A program made the translations under genes and the position numbers. The notes beneath the pieces were generated by a model. That model did no database searches, had not been told where the DNA came from, and saw nothing but the letters and a program-made list of their open reading frames with translations. Shown here piece after piece: positions 1 through 6,481 of a stretch of 9,047 nt of DNA. The DNA is taken from contig CAMNLO010000047.1 of NCBI GenBank assembly GCA_946543095.1, positions 1-9,047 on the forward strand, written 5' to 3'. This stretch comes from an uncultured bacterium. Its GTDB lineage: Bacteria; Bacillota; Clostridia; Lachnospirales; Lachnospiraceae. Numbering within the stretch: the first letter of the stretch is position 1; every line of letters starts with the position of its first letter.

Positions 1-428
1 TGGGTTTTGTTTTCCAATCCTATAATCTCCTGCCCTCCATGACAGCCCTGGAAAACATCGCCCTGCCATTGTCCTTCCGGGGAATGGGAAGGCGGCAGCG
101 CATGGAAAAGGCAAAGCGGATGCTGGAGCTGGTGGGATTATCCCGCTATGAAAAGCACCGCCCCACCCAGATGTCCGGCGGGCAGCAGCAGAGAGTGGGC
201 ATGGCCAGGGCCCTGGTGGTGGCCCCGGATATCATCTTCGCGGATGAGCCCACGGGAAACCTGGATTCCAGGACCAGCGAGGAAATGATGCAGCTGATGC
301 GGGATGTGGTGACCAAAAGGGGGCAGACCCTGGTGATGGTGACCCACGACAATCATCTTGCGGAATACGCGGACAAGATTATTCGGATCCAGGACGGAGT
401 GATCATAGACGATATCGAGAAAAACTAA
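1..428 (+). CDS. ABC transporter ATP-binding protein, MacB/LolD type (5' truncated by window)
   Basis: This is the C-terminal part of an ABC ATPase. The reading frame is open to the window edge, so the gene starts upstream and the ATG at 39 is internal. The first visible residues, GFVFQSYNLLPSMTALENI, are the Q-loop region (Gln at 15-17) typical of the MacB/LolD/FtsE family. The signature motif MSGGQQQR lies at 171-194. Walker B with catalytic Glu (FADEPTGNLD) lies near 237-266, with the Glu at 246-248. The H-loop His (VTHD) is at 345-347. The Walker A loop is outside the window. The protein should sit on the cytoplasmic face and power the permease encoded at 2369-3721, two genes downstream. 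The stop is TAA at 426-428, 63 bp before the next possible start. The family call is very secure; the transported substrate is unknown. MacB-type ATPases serve peptide or antibiotic efflux and mechanotransmission, and sequence alone does not say which applies here. Confidence 0.96.
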   Translation, partial: GFVFQSYNLLPSMTALENIALPLSFRGMGRRQRMEKAKRMLELVGLSRYEKHRPTQMSGGQQQRVGMARALVVAPDIIFADEPTGNLDSRTSEEMMQLMRDVVTKRGQTLVMVTHDNHLAEYADKIIRIQDGVIIDDIEKN

Positions 429-491
429 GGAGCCGGCTTCAGGAAGGGGAATGCCCGGGCGTTTCCGGCCTGATCAGCCATCGGAGAATAG

Positions 492-2372
492 ATGATCGAA
501 AATAAGAAGGATCTTACCGAAGACAGAGCATGTCCCGGTCAATACGGAAAGAAGGCTGCAGGCCCCCGGAGGGGCATCCCGGGGGGAGGATTCCTGCGGG
601 TGCGCTTCCTGGCATCGGCCCTTCTTCTGGCCCTGCTCATTGCCGCGTCTCCGGCATCGGCGCTTTTTTCTCCCGTGACGCAGGTATCTGCCAACGAGGA
701 CAAGGACAAGCATAAGGAAAACCTGGAGATCTACATCCGGTCCATGATCGAGGCGAACCATACGGATGAGCAGCTGACGAAGCGCCTGCGGGAGCTGTGC
801 GAGACCGGAAAATCCCAGATCAACGACTGCTCCACCACGGAGCAGATGGACCGGGTGGTCTCCAATATCGAGACCATCGCCAATTCCTATATCACCGGGG
901 GGCAGACGAAAACCGCCTCCTTCCTGGCGCTCTACAACACCTACACCACCCCCTCCGCGAAATACGGGGAAACGGTGATGATCGCCCTGCCCCTTGTGAA
1001 CTACGCGGATTCCCCCATCTATGATGTGGTGATCCGGGCGGAGATCTCCAACAAGGTGGCGGAATGGCCCTTTGTGCCGGATTCCGCGGGGGCTGTCCAG
1101 ACCGTCAGGGCCTTCCCGGCCTATGAAAACAAGACCGGCGCCAATGCCGTGGACATGAACGCCACCAGACAGGATGTGGGCTTTCTGTTCACGGTCAGGG
1201 ATGACGTGAAGACGGGCTACTATCCCCTGAAATTCTCCTTTGTGTACACCCGCAACGGCATCGAGGAAACGGGAGAGCTCACCACCTATATCGATATCAA
1301 GGGCAAGAGCGAGAGCGGAAAGCTGGAGGATGACGACAAGGCGAAATCCCAGCCCAGGATCATCGTAACGGGCTTTGAGACCAATCCGGCGGAGGTCCGG
1401 GCCGGCTCGGATTTTATGGTCACGATCCATATCCAGAACACCTCCTCTGACAAGACCGTCACCAATGTGCTCTTTAATATGGAAGCTGTGGTGGAGGGCA
1501 ACGACAAGACCGACACCTACACGGTGTTCCTGCCCACCTCCGGCTCCAATTCCATCTACGTGGATTCCATCGCCCCCAAGGCCACCTGCGACTTAAACAT
1601 CGAGTTGAACGCCAAGGCGGACCTGGCCCAGAAGCCCTATGCCCTGGATGTGAACATGACCTACGACTGCCAGGACCAGATGAACTTAACGGACAAGGCC
1701 TCCGTTTCCATTCCCATCTGGCAGGATTCCCGCTGCGAGACCGGGGACGCGGAGATCACGCCCACGGATATGTCCGTGGGGGATCAGTGCAACGTGACCT
1801 TCGGGGTCTATAACACCGGAAAGACCACCCTGTACAACACCTGGGTGAAATTCAAGGCTCCCAGTATCTCCGGCGGCGACACCTTTCTGGGGAACCTCTC
1901 TCCCGGAGGCACGGGGAATGTGGACGCCATGCTGACCGGGGCGGCGGAGACCCTGGACGACGGGACCGTCATCGCGGAGGTCAGCTATGAGAACGAAAAG
2001 GGCGAGGTCCAGACCGTGGAAAAGAAGCTCACCATCATGGTCTACGGCGTCCGGGAAAGCGATTTTGACATGGGGGATTACGGGGAGGACCCCTTCGCGG
2101 ATATGGAGGAGCAGGATACGGGCATTGGCGGAAAGCTGATTCCTTTGGGCATCTTTGGCGGCATCGTGGCCCTCATCGTTGTCATCGTGGTGATCAAAAA
2201 GATCAGGGAGCGCAGGCAGCGCTTAAAGGAAGCGAAGGAGCTGGAAGCGGAGATCGATGCCTATGAGGTGGCGGAGGAGAAGCTGAATGTGATGGAGAAG
2301 CTGGAGAATATGGAAGCTTCCCAGAGGACTTCGCAGCAGGAGCCTCCGGAGGACGGCCGGGACGATCAATGA
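492..2372 (+). CDS. Secreted, membrane-anchored Ig-like (CARDB/COG1361-type) protein of an ABC operon
   Basis: The protein has 626 residues from ATG 492, or 590 from the alternative GTG 600. A signal peptide core (RFLASALLLALLIAASPASA, about residues 38-57) is followed by a long extracytoplasmic region. That region looks like at least three beta-sandwich segments: about 145-265 (TGYYPLKFSFVYTRNG), about 285-400 (an NPAEVRAGSDFMVTIHIQNT pattern typical of CARDB/COG1361 domains) and about 415-520 (SVGDQCNVTFGVYNTG). A single membrane segment lies at about 549-570 (GIFGGIVALIVVIVVI). The tail is charged, Glu/Lys-rich and probably coiled-coil, about 50 residues long and cytoplasmic. This predicts a type I membrane topology. 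Its stop overlaps the permease start by ATGA (2369-2372), so the two are translationally coupled and likely form one complex with the upstream ATPase. No enzyme motif was seen. It could be an accessory, ligand-sensing or adaptor subunit; the function is inferred from context only. Confidence 0.9.
   Translation: MIENKKDLTEDRACPGQYGKKAAGPRRGIPGGGFLRVRFLASALLLALLIAASPASALFSPVTQVSANEDKDKHKENLEIYIRSMIEANHTDEQLTKRLRELCETGKSQINDCSTTEQMDRVVSNIETIANSYITGGQTKTASFLALYNTYTTPSAKYGETVMIALPLVNYADSPIYDVVIRAEISNKVAEWPFVPDSAGAVQTVRAFPAYENKTGANAVDMNATRQDVGFLFTVRDDVKTGYYPLKFSFVYTRNGIEETGELTTYIDIKGKSESGKLEDDDKAKSQPRIIVTGFETNPAEVRAGSDFMVTIHIQNTSSDKTVTNVLFNMEAVVEGNDKTDTYTVFLPTSGSNSIYVDSIAPKATCDLNIELNAKADLAQKPYALDVNMTYDCQDQMNLTDKASVSIPIWQDSRCETGDAEITPTDMSVGDQCNVTFGVYNTGKTTLYNTWVKFKAPSISGGDTFLGNLSPGGTGNVDAMLTGAAETLDDGTVIAEVSYENEKGEVQTVEKKLTIMVYGVRESDFDMGDYGEDPFADMEEQDTGIGGKLIPLGIFGGIVALIVVIVVIKKIRERRQRLKEAKELEAEIDAYEVAEEKLNVMEKLENMEASQRTSQQEPPEDGRDDQ
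582..590 (+). promoter_or_regulatory. Strong Shine-Dalgarno candidate for an internal GTG start at 600
   Basis: GGGGGAGGA at 582-590 lies 9 nt before an in-frame GTG at 600. A start there gives a protein beginning directly with a compact signal peptide (VRFLASALLLALL). The ATG at 492 has only GGAG at 483-486 with 5 nt spacing, and adds 36 residues before the hydrophobic core, which is long for a signal-peptide n-region. I see these two options and weakly favour 600. The longer form is kept in the gene entry. Confidence 0.45.
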
Positions 2373-3721
2373 AATTCCTTGATATGCTGGGCTTAAGCGC
2401 CTCCAATCTGTTAAAGCGCAAGGTCCGGACCGTGCTGACGGTTTTGGGCGTGGTCATCGGGGTGGCCTCCATCGTCGTGATGGTGAGCTTGGGCCTGGGA
2501 CTGAATAAATCCGTCATGGATTCCATGTCCGAATACGCCTCCCTGACGGAGGTCACGGTCCGGGAAGGGGATACCACCTCCACCAACTGGAAGGACCGGA
2601 AATATCTGACGGGGGATCTGATGGAGGAGCTGGCCCGGCTCCCCCATGTGGAGTATGTGGCTCCCATCATCAATTTCAATGTCCTTGCGAAATTCGGCGC
2701 ATATTCCGCTTATCTGAATCTGAACGCCACCACGGTCCGCTACATCCGGGACCAGAATATCCAGGTGGGGGAGGGAGAGCTTCCCTCGGAGCAGGATAAG
2801 GAGCTAAAGCTTTTCTTCGGCAACATGGTGCAGCAGGATTTCATGACCAAAAACGGAAAGGGCTACTGGGAGACCGGAGAGCTGCCCAAGGTGGACCTGA
2901 TGCACGACTCCATCATGTATATCCTGGATACGGAGCGTTATTACGCCTTCCAGAACGGCTCCACCGACGGCAACGGCGGCCCCGCCAGGGCCCCGAAGAA
3001 ATACCTGCTGCAGACGGCAGGCGTGGCGGCGGGCGGTCCGGATGAGTGGAAGATGTACAGCTACAACACCTACTGCGATATCGAAAAGCTGATTCCCATT
3101 TTAAAAAAGGAATTCAAGAACCGGCTGATCCCCGGGCAGCCCACCTCCAAAAGCGGCAAGCCATTAAAGGAGATCTACTACAATCAGCTGATGGTGGTCT
3201 GCGATGATATGGAGAACGTGGGTGAGGTGGACCAGGCCATCCGGAACATGGGCTACACCACCTACAATGATTCGGACTGGATCAAGTCCCAGCAGCAGAC
3301 CATGAACATGATCGAAGCGGTGCTGGGGGGCATCGGCGCCGTGTCCCTTCTGGTGGCGGCCATCGGCATCGCCAACACCATGATGATGAGCATCTACGAG
3401 CGCACCAAGGAGATCGGAGTCATGAAGGTTTTGGGCTGCGATATCCACAATATCCAGGCCATGTTCCTGATGGAGGCCGGCTTCATCGGCTTCATCGGAG
3501 GCATCATCGGCCTGATCATCAGCTACGGCATTTCCTACGCCATCAATATGGTGGTGGCAAGCACCGGCGCCATGGGTCTGGAGGGAGACATCTCCTACAT
3601 TCCCTTCTGGCTGGCGGGGCTGTCTCTCATCTTCGCCATCGTGGTGGGGATGATCTCCGGGTTCTTCCCCTCCAGAAGGGCCATGCAGCTCTCTCCCCTG
3701 GCCGCGATCCACAACGACTAG
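2369..3721 (+). CDS. ABC transporter permease, MacB/FtsX family
   Basis: This 450-residue protein has the family topology: a short cytoplasmic N-terminus, TM1 at about 21-45 (VRTVLTVLGVVIGVASIVVM), a large extracytoplasmic domain at about 46-313, then three helices near 317-341, 364-396 and 413-433. The stretch after TM2 (SIYERTKEIGVMKVLG, about 341-356) is the conserved cytoplasmic coupling segment of MacB/LolC-type permeases. The C-terminus SRRAMQLSPLAAIHND is also typical of the family. The length fits a MacB permease without a fused ATPase; the ATPase is the separate gene at the window's left edge. The ATG at 2369 overlaps the preceding TGA. It probably works as a dimer in the membrane, with the Ig-like protein as partner. 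The extracytoplasmic domain looks divergent, so the substrate cannot be named. Confidence 0.94.
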   Translation: MKFLDMLGLSASNLLKRKVRTVLTVLGVVIGVASIVVMVSLGLGLNKSVMDSMSEYASLTEVTVREGDTTSTNWKDRKYLTGDLMEELARLPHVEYVAPIINFNVLAKFGAYSAYLNLNATTVRYIRDQNIQVGEGELPSEQDKELKLFFGNMVQQDFMTKNGKGYWETGELPKVDLMHDSIMYILDTERYYAFQNGSTDGNGGPARAPKKYLLQTAGVAAGGPDEWKMYSYNTYCDIEKLIPILKKEFKNRLIPGQPTSKSGKPLKEIYYNQLMVVCDDMENVGEVDQAIRNMGYTTYNDSDWIKSQQQTMNMIEAVLGGIGAVSLLVAAIGIANTMMMSIYERTKEIGVMKVLGCDIHNIQAMFLMEAGFIGFIGGIIGLIISYGISYAINMVVASTGAMGLEGDISYIPFWLAGLSLIFAIVVGMISGFFPSRRAMQLSPLAAIHND

Positions 3722-3734
3722 AGTTGTTTTATTT
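3711..3734 (+). terminator. Weak candidate terminator of the ABC operon
   Basis: ACAAC (3711-3715) can pair with GTTGT (3723-3727) across a 7-nt loop containing the permease stop codon, followed by TTTATTT (3728-3734). The 5-bp AU-rich stem is weak for an intrinsic terminator. It does sit exactly at the convergent gene boundary, which spans only 7 bp. On the other strand the same hairpin is not followed by a T-tract, so it would act on + transcripts only. Confidence 0.3.
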
Positions 3735-4583
3735 GATCAGTCCCAGCGCTTTTCTGAGCTTCCCGAAGCGTCTCGGGCGATTCTCAAACTTTTCACGGAT
3801 ATAGGCGCTGCATTCCGGAAGCTTCGCGTCAAAGGCCGCCTCATCCTCCATCCAGGGATTCACCTCCCATGCGGAATTGAGAAGAATGGGCAGGATCCGT
3901 TCCACCATATGGGCTTCCGAGGGGAAATCCGGAGCGATGCCGTAATCCATCAGCTTGTTCAGATTTTTGTAGAAGACGGGGCCATGCAGCCGGATCTGAT
4001 CGGCTCTCACAATGTAGCAGGCACCGGGAGCGAAGCTGTAGTATTTCGGGATCAGGGGAGCCTTGTAGATAAACCGCATCAGGTCGTCGGGATCGTCGAA
4101 ATACTTCTTGGGATGACGTTCCACCTCCGTGTACCAGGCGTTATTGGGCTCCGTGAACACATTTTCCGCGGAGAGGAAGGTCCCGGTATCGGGATTTCTT
4201 TTCCCTTCCGCGTCAAATTTGGCAAATCTGGGCCATTCCGCAGGCTCCAGAAACAGGAAGGTGAAAAAGCTCCTGCCGCAGACCCTCGCGAAATACTCCT
4301 CTGTCAGATGTCTGCCGAACATGTTGCCCTTTAACAGACAGATCACCTCGGGAAGGTGCTCGTATTCCTCGTAAAAGAAACGGAAATAGCTGGTGAGATT
4401 ATGGCCGGTATTGGGGGTCTTACGGAAGGGAATGTCCTTTTCCTTCAGCTCCCTTCGAACTTCCGGTTTATCGGAGCAGTCGAAAATGATATAATCCTTG
4501 CAGTAGGACAGCAGGTCCAACGGCACGGTGTTGTAGTTATGGATCAGAAAAAGGTTGTCGGATCTTTGATCTGTTGGATTCAT
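3729..4583 (-). CDS. DUF3431-like soluble protein, possibly glycan related
   Basis: This 284-residue protein has no signal peptide or membrane segment. The N-terminal pattern is a beta strand (NLFLIHNYN, 10-18) and a second strand (YIIFDCSD, 31-38), then PNTGHNLTSYFRFFYEEYEHLPEVICLLKG at about 57-86. This resembles the bacterial/fungal DUF3431 family (usual pattern N-x-G-x-E/H-x-x-x-Y, then a predicted helix and a hydrophobic strand ending in QG/KG). Family assignment is from memory of the pattern and is moderate. The C-terminus is strongly basic (PRRFGKLRKALGLIK), as often seen in peripheral membrane glycosyltransferases. The ATG start is well fixed because an in-frame TAA lies four codons upstream; the ribosome site is weak (AAGG with 2 nt spacing). 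The gene is convergent with the ABC permease and divergent from the membrane protein at 4608. No known catalytic motif was identified with confidence. Confidence 0.85.
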   Translation of the reverse strand: MNPTDQRSDNLFLIHNYNTVPLDLLSYCKDYIIFDCSDKPEVRRELKEKDIPFRKTPNTGHNLTSYFRFFYEEYEHLPEVICLLKGNMFGRHLTEEYFARVCGRSFFTFLFLEPAEWPRFAKFDAEGKRNPDTGTFLSAENVFTEPNNAWYTEVERHPKKYFDDPDDLMRFIYKAPLIPKYYSFAPGACYIVRADQIRLHGPVFYKNLNKLMDYGIAPDFPSEAHMVERILPILLNSAWEVNPWMEDEAAFDAKLPECSAYIREKFENRPRRFGKLRKALGLIK

Positions 4584-4596
4584 GACCTTATCTTAT

Positions 4597-4601
4597 AGGA
4601 G
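4597..4601 (+). promoter_or_regulatory. Shine-Dalgarno deciding a TTG start at 4608
   Basis: AGGAG at 4597-4601 lies 6 nt upstream of TTG 4608, an ideal distance. The protein then begins MKSKIRTSILVLLI, a normal membrane-protein N-terminus. This makes TTG the likely start even though no ATG is used. Confidence 0.75.
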
Positions 4602-4607
4602 TTTAAA

Positions 4608-6467
4608 TTGAAAAGCAAGATTCGCACGAGTATTCTAGTTCTTCTCATACTGACCGGTTTTACCATGAATATGGACCCCATTCCCCCTGAGGGGATCCTG
4701 AACGGGAATGCGTTTGTCCGCGCTTTTGTGACCATCGCCATGTCCCTTGGGGGCTACGGGCTTACGCCCCTGCTGTTGTTTCCTTTGCTGCTTTATCCCG
4801 TGGACAGAGCGTTTGAGGAGCCGCCGAGGCTAACGATCTGGCTGCCTGCTTCGATACTCTCGCTGTTTCAGACCGCCGGCACCTCCCTTTTGAAGACGGG
4901 CTCTCTTGTCTATATATATTACGATCCCGGGCAGTTCGTGAAATATTTGCTCTGGTACTTCGCCTATTTCCTGATCTTCTGCACTGGCATATTCTGGCTG
5001 GATCAGTGGCTTTCGCGGCAGCCCTTCCGCGGGGGCACGCCGGAGCCCTTCGATCCCTTTCTGGCGGGACCTCATGTGTTCCGGAATGTGTTCCTTCTCT
5101 TTGCGGTATTCTGGCTGCCCTATCTGATCCTGCGGTTTCCCGGATATCTCATGGGGGATTCCATGGACCAGCTCTTTCAGGCCTTCGGGATGATGGACGA
5201 TACCGCCTCCCGCCTGAACCTTCTGAATCCGGAGGTGGTGCTGAACAACCATCACCCCGTGCTCCACACCATAGTCATGGGAGCGGTGTTCCGGCTGGGG
5301 AAGATGCTTCATTCCGATGTGCTGGGGCTGTTTTTATGCACATTCCTCCAGTACCTCATGGTATCCGCCACTTTCGCGGCGGTGATCGCGTTTTTTACGA
5401 AGTGCGGTATTCCTCAGAGGCTGCGCCTATGCCTGATGCTGCTGTTTTTACTGACCCCCATCTTTGTGAACTACACGGTCACAGTCTGCAAGGACGTTCC
5501 CTATGCCTGCGCTCTGACCTGGTATATGCTGTTCCTGATACAGCTTCTGACAGGGGAAAGGCCCTTTTACGAAAGCCGGGGAGGCAGGCTTCTGTTCGGA
5601 GCCGTGGTCCTGATGCTTTTGTTTACCCGTCACAACGGGATTTACACATTGCTGCTGACTTTGCCTTTTGTGCTGCTGGCAGGCAAGGGTCACGGAAGGT
5701 TTGTGGCGGTCTCCATGGCATGCACCCTGCTGGTCTTTATGTTCATCACGAAGCTCCTCTATCCTTCCTTCTACATCACTCCCGGGTCCAAAAAGGAGAT
5801 GCTCTCCATTCCCGTTCAGCAGACCGCCAGATTTCTGCTGGAATATCCGGAAGAGGTAACGGAGGAGGAAAGGGAGGCGATCAGCGCGGTACTGAAATAT
5901 GAGGAGCTGGCGGACCGCTATGATCCCTGTCTTTCGGATTTTGTGAAGGAGACCTGGAACGAGAATGCCACTGCCGCCCAGATCTCGGGCTATTTCAAAG
6001 TCTGGGCGGCCATGGGGCTGCGCCGTCCATTATGCTATCTGGAGGCCACGGCGGAGAATCTCTACGGCTATTTTGCCTTCGGCGACAAAGCGGTCTGGCG
6101 CTATACCATAGAGGAGTCGGAAAATGTCTTTGGGCTGATGGAGTCGCGGGGATTTGAGCTTGGCTATCCGCAGGCCCTCAATTCTCTCAGGACTCTGCTG
6201 CTGGAGCTGGAGAATATCTTCAACAGGCTGCCGGTGCTTTCGGCACTCCATGCGGCGGCGTTGTACACCTGGTGTATGCTGCTCTTGTTTTTCCGCTGCA
6301 TACACAAGGAAAAGGGGGCGCTTCTTCTGCTGCTCCTGCCGGAAGCCGTAAGCCTTCTCATTGCACTTGCGGGGCCTGTGAACGCCATCAATGACCTGCG
6401 TTATATGTTCCCCATTATGATGTCTCTGCCTGCCGCTGCAGTTTTTATGACGGCGCAGACCCAGTGA
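4608..6467 (+). CDS. Polytopic membrane protein, DUF6020-like (GT-C glycosyltransferase-like)
   Basis: This 619-residue protein has roughly a dozen hydrophobic helices spread along its length, plus a larger soluble segment at about residues 400-530 and closing helices at about 550-615. Recognisable conserved points are PGYLMGDSMDQ with Asp184 after an early helix, NNHHPVLHT (213-221), VCKDVPYA (Lys295-Asp296) and TRHNGIY (340-346). This set matches what I know of the clostridial DUF6020 membrane family, which looks like a GT-C fold with an acidic residue on the first extracytoplasmic loop. A role as a lipid-sugar-dependent glycosyltransferase in surface-glycan assembly is an inference, supported by pseI and pseG downstream. 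The start is TTG 4608 with a good AGGAG. The gene is followed by a 139-nt leader with no clear terminator, so it may be co-transcribed with pseI. Confidence 0.9.
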   Translation: MKSKIRTSILVLLILTGFTMNMDPIPPEGILNGNAFVRAFVTIAMSLGGYGLTPLLLFPLLLYPVDRAFEEPPRLTIWLPASILSLFQTAGTSLLKTGSLVYIYYDPGQFVKYLLWYFAYFLIFCTGIFWLDQWLSRQPFRGGTPEPFDPFLAGPHVFRNVFLLFAVFWLPYLILRFPGYLMGDSMDQLFQAFGMMDDTASRLNLLNPEVVLNNHHPVLHTIVMGAVFRLGKMLHSDVLGLFLCTFLQYLMVSATFAAVIAFFTKCGIPQRLRLCLMLLFLLTPIFVNYTVTVCKDVPYACALTWYMLFLIQLLTGERPFYESRGGRLLFGAVVLMLLFTRHNGIYTLLLTLPFVLLAGKGHGRFVAVSMACTLLVFMFITKLLYPSFYITPGSKKEMLSIPVQQTARFLLEYPEEVTEEEREAISAVLKYEELADRYDPCLSDFVKETWNENATAAQISGYFKVWAAMGLRRPLCYLEATAENLYGYFAFGDKAVWRYTIEESENVFGLMESRGFELGYPQALNSLRTLLLELENIFNRLPVLSALHAAALYTWCMLLLFFRCIHKEKGALLLLLLPEAVSLLIALAGPVNAINDLRYMFPIMMSLPAAAVFMTAQTQ

Positions 6468-6473
6468 GCTGGG
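6460..6473 (+). other. Short hairpin across the stop codon of the DUF6020-like gene
   Basis: CCCAG (6460-6464) and CTGGG (6469-6473) form a 5-bp GC-rich stem with a TGAG loop that holds the TGA stop (6465-6467). No T-tract follows, so it is not a convincing intrinsic terminator. Confidence 0.4.
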
Positions 6474-6481
6474 GATCTGTT

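Noticed and set aside
558..605. Twin-arginine signal in the extended N-terminus of the Ig-like protein (an RR pair at residues 26-27)
   Set aside because: The Arg pair lacks the S/T-RR-x-F-L-K context, and the strong internal start at 600 suggests these residues may not be translated.
474..1430. Long open frame on the - strand (318 codons) opposite the Ig-like protein gene
   Set aside because: Its translation is rich in Gly, His, Arg and Asp with no recognisable domain. It mirrors the strong third-position G/C bias of the + gene, which has a signal peptide, a membrane helix and operon coupling.
3164..3712. 182-codon - strand frame opposite the permease 3' end
   Set aside because: The product is His/Asp/Gly-rich, lies opposite the best-conserved part of the MacB-type permease, and has no motif.
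4566..4594. TTGATC and TATCTT with exactly 17-nt spacing as a promoter for the gene at 4608
   Set aside because: Transcription would start near 4601, removing the AGGAG ribosome site at 4597-4601. Each box matches consensus at only four of six positions.
5006..5902. 298-codon + strand frame inside the DUF6020-like gene
   Set aside because: It lies out of frame within a gene with clear membrane helices and conserved motifs. The product is Arg/Pro/His/Ser-rich with no domain.
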